From assembly GCA_964497585.1 (NCBI GenBank), contig CAZCDS010000031.1, positions 6,459-70,458 on the forward strand: a stretch of DNA of 64,000 nt, read 5' to 3'. The notes below the pieces were generated by a model. The model was not told the DNA's origin. It was given only the letters and a program-made list of their open reading frames with translations, and did not search any database. Positions within the stretch are counted from its first letter, which is position 1, and the number at the start of each line of letters is the position of its first letter. This document shows, in pieces, positions 16,718-25,937 of the stretch. Source of the stretch: CAZCDS01 sp964497585. Its GTDB lineage: Bacteria; Desulfobacterota; Desulfomonilia; Desulfomonilales; Desulfomonilaceae. The translations under genes and the position numbers were made by a program.

Positions 16718-17404
16718 CTACTTCTTGGCTCCGTGTTCCAACAGGAGCTTGGCAACCTCCTTATGACCTTTGGCCTTCGCTAAATCAACTGCGGATTGAC
16801 CCACAGCGTCTTTGGCATTCACATCCGCGCCGTTTCGGAGGAGCAACTCAACTATTTCGAGGTACCCCTTGGAAGCGGCCCACATCAGGGCCGTCTGCCC
16901 GGGTTTCGTTTTCCCGTTGACGTCGGCTCCTTTACTGAGCAGCAGTCGTACCACCTCTGTATGACCGAAACCGGAAGCGGCCATAAGCGGTCCGGTGCCG
17001 GCCGCGTTCTTGATGTTGGCATTCGCGCCGCTTTCCAGGAGCAGCTTTACCACTTCAAGCCGGCCCTTGAGGCAGGCCAGGATCAAGGGAGTCGTGCCCG
17101 AATGGTTCGTCGCGTCAACGGAGGCTCCCTTTGCCAGGAGCAGCTTCACTACCGGGAGGCGTCCCCTCGCTGACGCCCACATCAGCGCGGTCGCTCCATG
17201 GTTCGGGTCTTTGGCGTTGACGTCGACTCCGGATTCTATCAGGCGCTTCACCGCGTCGACATCGCCGGTCCTGGCCGCGAGCGCCAGAGCCTCGTAGGGC
17301 TTGCGCTGCACTGCTGCTGCCGGGCTTGTTACCATGCCCAGGGCCAATGCTGCCGCGAGGATTCCTGCGAGGAATTTCGCGGCTCGGTACGAAATATTTG
17401 CCAT
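16718..17404 (-). CDS. Exported ankyrin-repeat protein
   Basis: The start at 17404 (MANISYRAAKFLAG) is preceded by GGAG and begins a Sec signal peptide that ends near residue 30 (TSPAAAV). The remaining 195 residues consist of about six ankyrin repeats of 33 residues, for example ALMWASARGRLPVVKLLLAK and PLILACLKGRLEVVKLLLES, with the G-(A/T)-x-(V/A)-(D/N) boundary motif. Such domains mediate protein contacts; with a signal peptide this one acts in the periplasm. Its partner is not evident. Upstream 17405-17970 holds no gene I can support. Confidence 0.85.
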   Translation of the reverse strand: MANISYRAAKFLAGILAAALALGMVTSPAAAVQRKPYEALALAARTGDVDAVKRLIESGVDVNAKDPNHGATALMWASARGRLPVVKLLLAKGASVDATNHSGTTPLILACLKGRLEVVKLLLESGANANIKNAAGTGPLMAASGFGHTEVVRLLLSKGADVNGKTKPGQTALMWAASKGYLEIVELLLRNGADVNAKDAVGQSAVDLAKAKGHKEVAKLLLEHGAKK

Positions 17405-17970
17405 CTGCCATCTCCAAAAACGTATCGTATCCTGCGCGGCAATCAACTCGAACCGGCCCGCATCCTGCCACACGGATGCAGCATGATACGCTGCAGCGAA
17501 CGATCAGTCCGAGGCAGCCACGTATGATTTTCGCGCAGAACTCTCCCCGGACTCGATTCCTTGAAAAGCCGACCAAAGCCGAGCGCGGGCCGCTCTGTGT
17601 GGATCCGCCGGATTTCGAAACAGAACAACTATAGTCTTCTCTCCATGAACGGGGTTAACATTCGCATGGAATCGCGGGAACTCGTTAACGTGGCGTGCAC
17701 GCTACACAGCTTGTGTGTAAGGGCATCGAGGCCCTTCAGTCCCTTCTTCCCTCGGGATCCTCGTCTCCGAAACTTGCATACCATACCGCGATGGCCCTTT
17801 CAAGGTCGGAGCGCCCGTAGGCTGACGTGACCATGGCATGCAAGGTGTGGTAATTCTCGAGCACGCGTCAATCCGAATTGCGGACTCGGATACCGGCTCC
17901 CGTTCATTCAAGGGTGCAGCGACGCATGAAAGCCTTCGATCTCAAAGGACTTGCCCTGTTTCGGTCTTGT
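17405..17970. other. Intergenic stretch without a supportable gene
   Basis: This 566-bp stretch between the ankyrin gene and lspA has short reading frames on both strands, none with both a ribosome site and a recognisable or compositionally convincing product. Both neighbours are on the minus strand, so it would hold the ankyrin promoter and the lspA transcript end. Confidence 0.5.
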
Positions 17971-18501
17971 CTACCCGCTCTCTGTGTCACTGTCCGCGGC
18001 CGTGGAATCCGACCGGCCAGCTTCTCGTCGAAACAGGAAATAGACGAAAAAGAGGCCCGTACCCACACAGAGCGCCGCGTCGGCCACGTTGAAGGCCGGC
18101 CAATGATACGGACCCACATGGGCGTCCAAGTAGTCGAGGACTCCGCCGAAGCGAATCCTATCGATGAAGTTGCCGAGAGCTCCTCCGAAAAAGAGCCCAT
18201 ACCCGGTGAGGAGAACGAGCCCAGGGTCTGCAGGCGACAAAACGAGCCAAAGTATCACAAGGAACGCGATGCACGCGATCAGGATGAAGAATGCGGGGCG
18301 CCAGGTTGACGGCGAACCCGAAAGGATACCGAACGCCGCACCCGGATTCCTCGTGTGGACTATGTCAAGATAACCCGGGACGATCTCCACTGCGGAATGC
18401 AGCGGAACATGGGTTGCCACGAGAAATTTCGTGTACTGGTCGGCAAAGACGATGACGACAACGAGGATGCCGAATATCAGGAGTCTGGTCGTTCGCTTGA
18501 T
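17971..18501 (-). CDS. lspA: Lipoprotein signal peptidase (signal peptidase II), probable ATC start
   Basis: LspA removes signal peptides from prolipoproteins in the inner membrane. The catalytic aspartates are present in GNFIDRIRFGGVLDYLD and FNVADAAL, with the family motif NPGAAFGI. The conserved N-terminal helix and ADQYTKFLV motif lie upstream of the first GTG (18420), and there is no in-frame ATG, GTG or TTG before a stop. An ATC at 18501 follows GAGGAGAGAGCT (GGAG six bases before it) and gives MKRTTRLLIFGILVVV..., a normal LspA start and total length of 176 residues with four helices. I therefore propose a non-standard ATC start. It follows ileS on the same strand, the classic ileS-lspA pair. 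Confidence 0.88.
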   Translation of the reverse strand: MKRTTRLLIFGILVVVIVFADQYTKFLVATHVPLHSAVEIVPGYLDIVHTRNPGAAFGILSGSPSTWRPAFFILIACIAFLVILWLVLSPADPGLVLLTGYGLFFGGALGNFIDRIRFGGVLDYLDAHVGPYHWPAFNVADAALCVGTGLFFVYFLFRREAGRSDSTAADSDTESG

Positions 18502-18678
18502 AGCTCTCTCCTCATACTGACTCTTCAGGAGACCGGCCGCCGGGGGACGGCTGCAACCGGCCTTTACGGGTCACGCCATCACGTGACGTGTAAAGCGTTA
18601 AACTCGGCCTCGTTTTCAATGGGGCGTCAGCGGAGCTCCGGTAGCGGGCTCTCTCCGTATTCATTCTCTGGCTCGCTA

Positions 18679-21492
18679 CTAATCGCTCTCTCCACGCAAA
18701 ACTCCTGCACACCTTGGGCAGACGTCGGGATAGTCTTTGGATGAGCCGATTTCGGTCTTCCACATCCAGCACCTGGGGCATTTCTCGCCCTGCGCATGGG
18801 ACACCGTGACAGAGACACCTGGGATTCCGGGCTCTGATATTTCTCCCTCCCCGGGCGCGGTACCGGTCGCTTTGGTCTTCAACTGAGAGACAATGAAGAT
18901 GTCCTCGGGTCGATCGGTCTTCGTGATCGCGTCGACGAACTCGTCGGGAGCTGCCAACTCAATCTGGGCTTCCAGGGACGATCCGATGAGCTTCTCCGCT
19001 CTGGCCGTTTCGAGCGCTTTGGAGACCTCCTGTCGCAGTTGGAGCATGCGATCCCATTTCTCGCGCTCTTCGTCGCATAGCTCCACGTCCGGGACCGGAT
19101 CGGGGAAGGAGGTCACGTGGACGCTTTCCGCCTTGTTGTCCGTATCACGGAACTGCGTCCAGACCTCTTCCGCTGTGAATCCCAGGATCGGGGCCATAAG
19201 CCTCACCAGCGATGAGACAATGTGATAGAGCGCAGTCTGAGCGGAGCGCCGCAGTCTCCCGTCCGCCCGTTCACAGTAGAGCCGGTCTTTGAGAATGTCG
19301 AGGTAGAGTGCGGACAGGTCCACAGAACAGTAGTTATAGAGCGTATGAAAGACGATATGGAATTCGAAGCTTTCATAGGCGGCCCGCACCCTTTTGATGA
19401 CCTGGTTGAGCCTATCCAGGGCGAAACGATCGAGCGAATGCAACTGCTCCACGGGGAGCATATCCTGCTGAGGATCGAAATCCGCGAGATTCCCCAGGAG
19501 GAACCTGGTCGTATTCCTGATTCTGCGGTATGCCTCGGAGATCCGATCGATAATCTCCTGGGAGATCCTGATGTCGTCGCGGTAGTCCTCCGCGGACACC
19601 CAAAGCCTGAGGATGTCCGCGCCGAACTTGTTGATGATCTCGTCAGGCTGGATCACGTTGCCCAGCGATTTGGACATCTTCTTTCCGTCTCCGTCCACCA
19701 CGAATCCGTGGGTGAGCACTCCGTGGTACGGGGCCCGATTCCTCGTTCCCACGGAGGTAAGCAGAGCACTGTGGAACCAGCCCCGGTGTTGGTCGCTCCC
19801 TTCGAGGTACAGTTGGCACGGTGATACGAGCGTGTCTCTGGCTTCGCAAACCGCGGCCCAGCTCACTCCCGAATCGAACCAGACGTCCAGGATGTCCGAT
19901 TCCTTCACGAACGAGGCGCTGCCGCAGGCCGGACATTCGGTTCCGTTCGGAGCCAATTCCGCGGCGTCGGCTTCGAACCAGACGTCAGCTCCCTTCTCCT
20001 CGAAGAGCTCCGCGGTACGTTCGAAGAGTTCCGGTGGGGCAACCGTCTCACCGCACTCCGCACAGCGCAGTGCAGTAATGGGTACACCCCAGCTCCTCTG
20101 GCGGGAAATACACCAGTCGGGCCGGTGCTGGATCATCCCGTAAATGCGGTCCCGTCCCCACCGCGGGATCCAGGCAACCGTATCGATGGCTTCCAGCGAG
20201 TTGTTGCGGAGCCCGGTCTTGTCCATGGAGATGAACCACTGGTGTGTCGCCCGAAAGATTACCGGCTCCTTGCACCGCCAGCAGTGGGGATATGAGTGCA
20301 CCATCTCTTCGGAATGCATCAGGGCCCCGAGTTCCTCGAGTTTACGATTGACGCTTTCGTTCGCGTCAAAGACGAACTGTCCCTGGAAGAACTCCACGTC
20401 GTCGGTGTACTTTCCATGATCGTCGACCGGCGCGTACACGTCGATGTTATATTGCAGGCCGATCTCGTAGTCCTCCTGACCGTGTCCCGGAGCACAGTGA
20501 ACACAGCCGGTGCCCGTGTCAAGGGTCACGAAGGGAGCGAGGATCAGTTCCGAAGGGCGATCGTAGATCGGATGGGTACATTTGAGACCTTCCACCAGGT
20601 TCCCCTGAAAGGTCGTGAGAACCCGGTAGTCGGTGATCCCGAAGAGCTCCATGTTAATCGGAACGAGCCGTTCCGCCAGGATGTACACGTCGTCGCCTGC
20701 CTGGACCGCGGCATACGATTCATCCGGGTGAAACGCGATCGCGAGGTTCGCGGGAATCGTCCAGGGAGTGGTGGTCCAGATTACCACGTAGACGTTCTTG
20801 CCCGCTACCTCGGGAATCCGCTCGGTGAAATCGTCCCGCGCGGCAAATCGAACATAGATCGACGGTGTGGAAGAATCCATGTACTCCACTTCGGCCTCGG
20901 CCAGCGCGGTCACGCATGACGAACACCAGTAGACTGGCTTCTTGCCCCGATAGACCGAGCCGTCCCGGAAGAACTTGCCCAGTTCCCGCACGATGGTCGC
21001 CTGGTACTGGTAGTTCATGGTCAGGTAGGGATCTTCCCAGACGCCGAAGACCCCGAGGCGCTTGAATTCGTTGCGCTGCACGTCGATGAATTTTTCCGCG
21101 TACTTCCGGCAGTACTGCCTGACTCCGACGCTCGTCATCTCGAGCTTCCTGTCGCCGAGTTCCTTGTCCACGTTGTGTTCAATAGGAAGTCCATGGCAGT
21201 CCCATCCGGGGACATATTCCGAGTCGTACCCGGCCATGAACCGCGATTTGACGACCATGTCTTTGAGGATCTTGTTGAGCGCGGTGCCCAGGTGAATATT
21301 CCCGTTCGCGTACGGCGGACCATCGTGGAGGATGTACTTCTCCCGACCCCGGCTCACGGCTTCGATCTTGTGGTAGATCTCCATTTCTTCCCATCGATTG
21401 AGGATATCCGGTTCGCGCTTGGGAAGATTGGCTCGCATGGGGAACGAGGTCTTCGGGAGATTCAAGGTGTCTTTGTAATCCTTTGCTGCCAT
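18679..21492 (-). CDS. ileS: Isoleucyl-tRNA synthetase
   Basis: The start at 21492 (MAAKDYKDTLNLPKTSFPMR) follows GAGAGGA; 937 residues, normal for bacterial type 1 IleRS. The class I signatures are PPYANGNIHLGTALNK near residue 60 (HIGH-type) and DGKKMSKSLGN near 604 (KMSKS). The CP1 editing domain lies between (WTTTPWTIPANLAIA). Near the C terminus two CxxC pairs (CPRCWMWKTE and CPRCAGVL) form the zinc site. It charges tRNA-Ile and hydrolyses mischarged valine. It is followed by lspA after 177 bp and is divergent from hldD. Confidence 0.98.
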   Translation of the reverse strand: MAAKDYKDTLNLPKTSFPMRANLPKREPDILNRWEEMEIYHKIEAVSRGREKYILHDGPPYANGNIHLGTALNKILKDMVVKSRFMAGYDSEYVPGWDCHGLPIEHNVDKELGDRKLEMTSVGVRQYCRKYAEKFIDVQRNEFKRLGVFGVWEDPYLTMNYQYQATIVRELGKFFRDGSVYRGKKPVYWCSSCVTALAEAEVEYMDSSTPSIYVRFAARDDFTERIPEVAGKNVYVVIWTTTPWTIPANLAIAFHPDESYAAVQAGDDVYILAERLVPINMELFGITDYRVLTTFQGNLVEGLKCTHPIYDRPSELILAPFVTLDTGTGCVHCAPGHGQEDYEIGLQYNIDVYAPVDDHGKYTDDVEFFQGQFVFDANESVNRKLEELGALMHSEEMVHSYPHCWRCKEPVIFRATHQWFISMDKTGLRNNSLEAIDTVAWIPRWGRDRIYGMIQHRPDWCISRQRSWGVPITALRCAECGETVAPPELFERTAELFEEKGADVWFEADAAELAPNGTECPACGSASFVKESDILDVWFDSGVSWAAVCEARDTLVSPCQLYLEGSDQHRGWFHSALLTSVGTRNRAPYHGVLTHGFVVDGDGKKMSKSLGNVIQPDEIINKFGADILRLWVSAEDYRDDIRISQEIIDRISEAYRRIRNTTRFLLGNLADFDPQQDMLPVEQLHSLDRFALDRLNQVIKRVRAAYESFEFHIVFHTLYNYCSVDLSALYLDILKDRLYCERADGRLRRSAQTALYHIVSSLVRLMAPILGFTAEEVWTQFRDTDNKAESVHVTSFPDPVPDVELCDEEREKWDRMLQLRQEVSKALETARAEKLIGSSLEAQIELAAPDEFVDAITKTDRPEDIFIVSQLKTKATGTAPGEGEISEPGIPGVSVTVSHAQGEKCPRCWMWKTEIGSSKDYPDVCPRCAGVLRGESD

Positions 21493-21721
21493 GGGTATTT
21501 TCCTCTCCGGTTCTCGACACGCCGCCGAAGCCTTCACGTAAACATTGAACTTTAGCAGCGGAACTGCCGAAGTCAACCAAAATCAAGGGATGAAGGCAAG
21601 CCTCCAGAGATTGTATTGCCGAATCCACAGCCCCATGATAGACCTTAATGCCGCAACAGCTCTGCTGTGCAGTGTCCGCGGAGACGGGCCCTGCCGGCGG
21701 TGCAAGCCGGAGAGGTGAGAA

Positions 21722-22696
21722 TTGATTATCGTTACGGGTGGAGCGGGGTTTATCGGCAGCAACATTGTCAGCGCGCTCAACGACGCCGGGGAAGACGACA
21801 TCCTCATCGTGGATCGTCTCGGAACGGGAAACAAGTGGAGGAATCTCCGAAACCTGAGGTTTCTCGATTACGAGCATAAGGACGATTTCATCGAAAAGAC
21901 CGAAAGAGGCCTCTTCGACCACGGCGTGTGGGCTCTGTTCCACATGGGCGCGTGCAGCTCGACCACGGAACGGGACGCGGACTACCTGATGTCGAACAAC
22001 TACGTCTATTCCCGAAGGCTCGCCCGAAGGTTCGGCGGAAAAAAGGGACTGCGGTTCATCTATGCTTCGAGCGCAGCCACGTACGGAGACGGCTCGAACG
22101 GCTACTCCGACGAACACGAGACCCTCTCTCGACTTCGTCCCCTGAATATGTACGGGTACTCCAAGCAGATGTTCGACCTGTGGGCGCTCAAGACGGGCTT
22201 CCTGCGTCACGCGGTCGGCCTGAAATATTTCAATGTCTTCGGACCGAACGAGTATCACAAGGGCGATATGCGAAGCGTCGCAATCAGAGCCTATTTCCAG
22301 GCGAAGGAAGGAGGGAGGATCCGCCTCTTCAAATCGTACAGGCCGCAATACAAGCACGGTGAACAGATGCGGGACTTCATTTACGTCAAGGACGCGGTGC
22401 GCATCACGCTCCATTTCCTGGAAAAACCCCAATCCAACGGGATCTTCAACGCGGGGACGGGAACTCCCCGTAATTTCCTTGACCTGGCCACCGCGGTATT
22501 TTCAGCGCTTGGAGTCGAGCCGAACATCGAATTCATCGAGATGCCCGACGGACTGGAGAAGCGTTACCAATACTTCACCTCAGCCGATGTCGAGAAGCTG
22601 AAGGCATCGGGATTCAGCACGTCCTTTACGCCTTTAGAGGAGGCTGTAGAGGACTACGTCCGGAACTACCTGGAAAAAGAAGAGAACGACGAATAG
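21722..22696 (+). CDS. hldD: ADP-L-glycero-D-manno-heptose 6-epimerase
   Basis: The frame opens with TTG at 21722, preceded by GGAGAGG; no better ATG is available because the Rossmann motif VTGGAGFIGSN starts at residue 4. The 324-residue protein is an extended SDR with the catalytic Ser region ASSAATYGDG and the Tyr-x3-Lys in MYGYSKQMFDLW. HMGACSSTTERDADYLMSNN and KYFNVFGPNEYHKGDMRSVA are HldD-specific. It converts ADP-D-glycero- to ADP-L-glycero-manno-heptose for the LPS inner core, which shows a Gram-negative outer membrane. It stands alone, divergent from ileS. Confidence 0.95.
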   Translation: MIIVTGGAGFIGSNIVSALNDAGEDDILIVDRLGTGNKWRNLRNLRFLDYEHKDDFIEKTERGLFDHGVWALFHMGACSSTTERDADYLMSNNYVYSRRLARRFGGKKGLRFIYASSAATYGDGSNGYSDEHETLSRLRPLNMYGYSKQMFDLWALKTGFLRHAVGLKYFNVFGPNEYHKGDMRSVAIRAYFQAKEGGRIRLFKSYRPQYKHGEQMRDFIYVKDAVRITLHFLEKPQSNGIFNAGTGTPRNFLDLATAVFSALGVEPNIEFIEMPDGLEKRYQYFTSADVEKLKASGFSTSFTPLEEAVEDYVRNYLEKEENDE

Positions 22697-22748
22697 GCGG
22701 GTGAAAAGGGGACGCCTCTCACGGGCTGACGTCGGGGTTTCGGAGACT

Positions 22749-23111
22749 TCACCTATGGTAGCGTTCTATAATCTCGAGCCATTTGTCGATATCCGCGCCC
22801 GCGGCACAGTGGTCGTCGCCGAGGGTAGGGGAACAGTGCTCCTCGAAGATGGTGTCGCTATTGACCAGGCAGACAGGCCAGCCGGGAACGTGATGCCGCA
22901 AAGGCGTATGTGTATTGACGCGGTATACCATGAAGGATTCTTCGTCGCAGGAGACGCGGTACAGGGCACCCCCATACTCTACGGAAATGGGCCGGCCATA
23001 AATCTCCAGTCGTGTGAACAGCTCCCTGATACGGGCGAGCAAATCGTGCGCACACAACCGTGTTACGCTATCAGAGACCGAAATCGGTCGACCATCCTGT
23101 CGGCTTTCCAT
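22749..23111 (-). CDS. Hypothetical protein, 120 aa, co-transcribed with PfkB kinase
   Basis: The ATG at 23111 is preceded by GGAGGTGAGGC and lies 14 bp after the stop of the PfkB-family gene, so the two form an operon. The product (MESRQDGRPISVSDSVTRLC) is soluble, contains five or six cysteines, and has a beta-rich middle (RPISVEYGGALYRVSCDEES). I do not recognise a family. It ends 52 bp from the convergent hldD. Confidence 0.65.
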   Translation of the reverse strand: MESRQDGRPISVSDSVTRLCAHDLLARIRELFTRLEIYGRPISVEYGGALYRVSCDEESFMVYRVNTHTPLRHHVPGWPVCLVNSDTIFEEHCSPTLGDDHCAAGADIDKWLEIIERYHR

Positions 23112-23125
23112 GCCTCACCTCCACG

Positions 23126-24061
23126 TCAGATGGGGACGCCGAAAGTTGCTTCATACCGTTGAGCGAACTCCTCCCATGTGAATCGGTGACACTGAGTCCC
23201 CTGGCATTCCACCCCGAAGCTTGCGCAGACCGCACCCATGCGAGCGCTTTCCACCAGTGTCTTGCCCATGGCCAGGCCCTTCATCAGTCCTGCGCGATAG
23301 GCGTCGCCCGCGCCCGTGGGGTCGAGCACTTCCCGGGCCTCTACTATCGGAATATCCACTGTCTCGTCCGCTGTGACGACTCGGGAACCCCTATCTCCCA
23401 GCGTCGTGACAATCGCAGGCGTGCGTTCGAGCAAATCGCCGTTGGTCAGGCCCGTGGCCTGCATAATGAGTTCAAGCTCGTAGTCATTGGTTATGAGCAT
23501 GGCTGAACCGGTCATCATCTCCCGCAGGGCTTCCGCAGGCTGAGCAGGGATCGATTGACCCGGATCGAATATGTACGGGATGTTTCGCTCCCTGCACGCG
23601 GCTGAGTAAATCCGCATGTCGTCCAAATTGCCCGGAGAAATGATGGCGAGGGTCTCATTCGAGTCGGCCCCGTCCATTTCGTACCGGCAAGAATACTTCA
23701 TCGCGCCCGGATTAAACCCGGTTATCTGGTTGTCGGATCGGTCCGTTGTGATATAGGCGCCCGCAGTGAACTCCTCGGGGATCACCCGAATCCCATCGAG
23801 AGAGAGCCCCAAAGTTGCGAGCCATTTCTCGTACGAGGGAAAGTCCTTTCCCGCCGTGGCTAGAATGAGCGGTTTCTCGCCGAGAAGGGCCAGATTGTAC
23901 GAGATGTTTCCCGCGGTTCCTCCGAACTGCTCTGTTATCCCGTCAACCATGAAGCATACGTTGAGGATGTGAATTTTGTCCGGCAGGATGTGCTCGGAGA
24001 ACTTGTCAGGGAAAGTCATTATCCTGTCGTAGGCGAGTGATCCTGAAACCAAGATCTTCAT
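23126..24061 (-). CDS. PfkB-family carbohydrate/adenosine kinase
   Basis: The start at 24061 is favoured because AGGAG sits 7 bases upstream; an in-frame ATG at 24067 is too close. The 311-residue protein has the ribokinase fold: residues 1-12 (MKILVSGSLAYD), the substrate lid region GGTAGNISYNLALLG near 48, ITTDRSDNQITGF in the middle and the family's C-terminal signature DPTGAGDAYRAGLMKGL near 255 with the catalytic Asp. The N-terminal SLAYDRIMTFPDKF and IHILNVCF segments resemble archaeal/bacterial adenosine or nucleoside kinases. Substrate remains uncertain between nucleoside and sugar. Confidence 0.88.
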   Translation of the reverse strand: MKILVSGSLAYDRIMTFPDKFSEHILPDKIHILNVCFMVDGITEQFGGTAGNISYNLALLGEKPLILATAGKDFPSYEKWLATLGLSLDGIRVIPEEFTAGAYITTDRSDNQITGFNPGAMKYSCRYEMDGADSNETLAIISPGNLDDMRIYSAACRERNIPYIFDPGQSIPAQPAEALREMMTGSAMLITNDYELELIMQATGLTNGDLLERTPAIVTTLGDRGSRVVTADETVDIPIVEAREVLDPTGAGDAYRAGLMKGLAMGKTLVESARMGAVCASFGVECQGTQCHRFTWEEFAQRYEATFGVPI

Positions 24062-24427
24062 ATCCATTCTCCTGACGCAAAGAGAACCACCGACAACAAG
24101 GACATCGGAGCAGCCCAATTCGATGCCTTCACAGAATTCGACTGGCCCGTCCCCCTCCCGCAGCCGGCGGGTGTACTCACGGCTGTACCCCTGAAAAGTG
24201 GAACGATACCCTCTTCCGGGCACGGGTCGGAGATATCATTTAGAGCATATGGGATGGCGTGGACCGTGTCAAGGGCACAGGAACCATAACCGCTGCTCGC
24301 CGACTCTTTTTTTCATTCACTTCCGGGGAGTTGAGCCTCACGAGGGCGTTTACCCTTTCGAAGGGAGTAGGGATCTGATAGTGTATCAGATTAATTATGT
24401 CGGAAATTGTACCGGTTGAGGTAAATC

Positions 24428-24577
24428 ATGAGAATTGCACTCTGTGCACTCGGTCTGATGGTATGTGTGATCGGTGTCGCTCCGCTGTGGCACCAGGTGT
24501 GGTCTTTTGACCTCTCCCAGCCTGGTTATTCGATCTTATCACCCGCGATACAAACGGATCTCCGACGCCTGGCCTGA
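24428..24577 (+). CDS. Possible small exported or membrane peptide, 49 aa
   Basis: GAGG precedes an ATG at 24428 that opens MRIALCALGLMVCVIGVAPL, a hydrophobic signal-like segment, followed by about 29 polar residues ending LRRLA. It is the only thing resembling a gene in 24062-24772. Support is a weak ribosome site and the hydrophobic start only. Confidence 0.35.
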   Translation: MRIALCALGLMVCVIGVAPLWHQVWSFDLSQPGYSILSPAIQTDLRRLA

Positions 24578-24772
24578 AAGGACGAGTGCGATCCTCCAGG
24601 TACTGGAGACGACGACACGGATTACGGTCGGTCAGCGCAAATCTGATGGTTCGATCGGGATTGGATGGAGGCGCGGAGGACCCAGGCACGAAAGTCCCAG
24701 GCTCTCCCGACCTGCATGTTTGCGGCCAGTAAGGGCACGTGATCGGCTTGTCGCATGGGCTCCTACGTCTTT

Positions 24773-25288
24773 TCAAGGGTAGGGAACTGAGGGGGGCTCA
24801 CTCGGACTCGCCCGACCCGTTCCGGAACCGTCTTTCATTCCGTTTTGGTCCTTCGTCGGCTTTGCCGTTTGTTTTTCGTAGGAAGGACCATTTTCGGTGC
24901 CTTTTTTCTCTCTGACCCCGGTTCCGACCGGTCCGGCCAATGGCGCGGATCCTAGCCGCTCACGTTGTTCCAGCCTCCGCGCCTTGATCATCTCTTGTTC
25001 GATGGCTCTTTCGGTCCGACGCAGCTTGAGTTGCCGAATCCGTCGCTTGAGCCTATGATTCATCTCGTACTGTCTCAGGTCTTGGATGGCCCTCCTCATG
25101 CGAATCGTCACTTCAGGGCCGTGGCCCTGGACCGTCGATACTGTCAGCACATTGAAGATGGATCCGAGTACGCCAAGGGACAAGACTGTCACGGCATAGC
25201 AGCATCCCGCGAGGGTCTTTTTCACGGACCCGTGCCAACGGTTATCTGTCCTACGTGCTCCTGTTCTGTTTGAATCGATGGCAGACAC
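24773..25288 (-). CDS. Hypothetical protein with one membrane helix and a basic coiled region
   Basis: If begun at GTG 25288 the product has 171 residues. Residues 25-50 (LAGCCYAVTVLSLGVLGSIF) form a membrane helix, residues 65-112 a strongly charged helix (RRAIQDLRQYEMNHRLKRRI), and the C-terminal 55 residues are Pro/Gly/Lys-rich and disordered. The start is uncertain because no good ribosome site is present. No family recognised. Confidence 0.4.
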   Translation of the reverse strand: MSAIDSNRTGARRTDNRWHGSVKKTLAGCCYAVTVLSLGVLGSIFNVLTVSTVQGHGPEVTIRMRRAIQDLRQYEMNHRLKRRIRQLKLRRTERAIEQEMIKARRLEQRERLGSAPLAGPVGTGVREKKGTENGPSYEKQTAKPTKDQNGMKDGSGTGRASPSEPPSVPYP

Positions 25289-25937
25289 CCCCCAGAATAT
25301 TCGATCGACCGGGCTTCGGCTTACCGGGAATCCTGTTCACCCGCCTTGACGCCTTGAAGGGACGAAGGAGACGCCATCTGTACCTCTCCCGTGCCGCCGA
25401 TGTCTCGCGTGTATCTGCGCCCACCGTCCCGGAGAGGTTCGGGACTGGGAATAATCTTCCCGTGCCGATGCGCGACAATATTAGTCTGTGTCAGTTCCCA
25501 TGGGATGTCAATGACGAATACTCTTGAAGCCCCCTTCTCACCACCGGTTGGTAGCCTCCTGGGAGGGATTTCACTCATCAATCTTCTGCCGACGCTTACC
25601 GAGCGAAACGGCCTCCCCGCGATCTGAAAGCTGGTACGGAGAGCGATGCCTGCTGCGACAAATTCCTCGAATGGAGAGTCCTGAGGCGCTCCGGTACAGG
25701 GCAGGATTCCGGGCCTTGAAAAAGGAAGTCGGAATCCTTGTGATTGTGATAAAATGATTTTGAGAGTCGGATCGACCGATTGACCGAATTGTGACTGCTG
25801 AAGTCCACGGTCTGTATGATGCCCTCACCTCAGTCGTGTCGACCGAACCAATAGTAATGCTTTTTGGCTCTCCGCCTACCACGCTCAGGCCATTTGGAAT
25901 TGTCTTGGCTCTGCCGCTGCGGAGAGGAGTTTCGCCG
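25289..25937. other. Intergenic stretch upstream of the hybrid kinase
   Basis: This 649-bp stretch has an open frame on the minus strand (25321-25581, beginning MMSEIPPRRLPTGGEKG) without a recognisable product or ribosome site, and nothing convincing on the plus strand. It should hold the promoter of the kinase gene, but I see no clear consensus. Confidence 0.4.
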
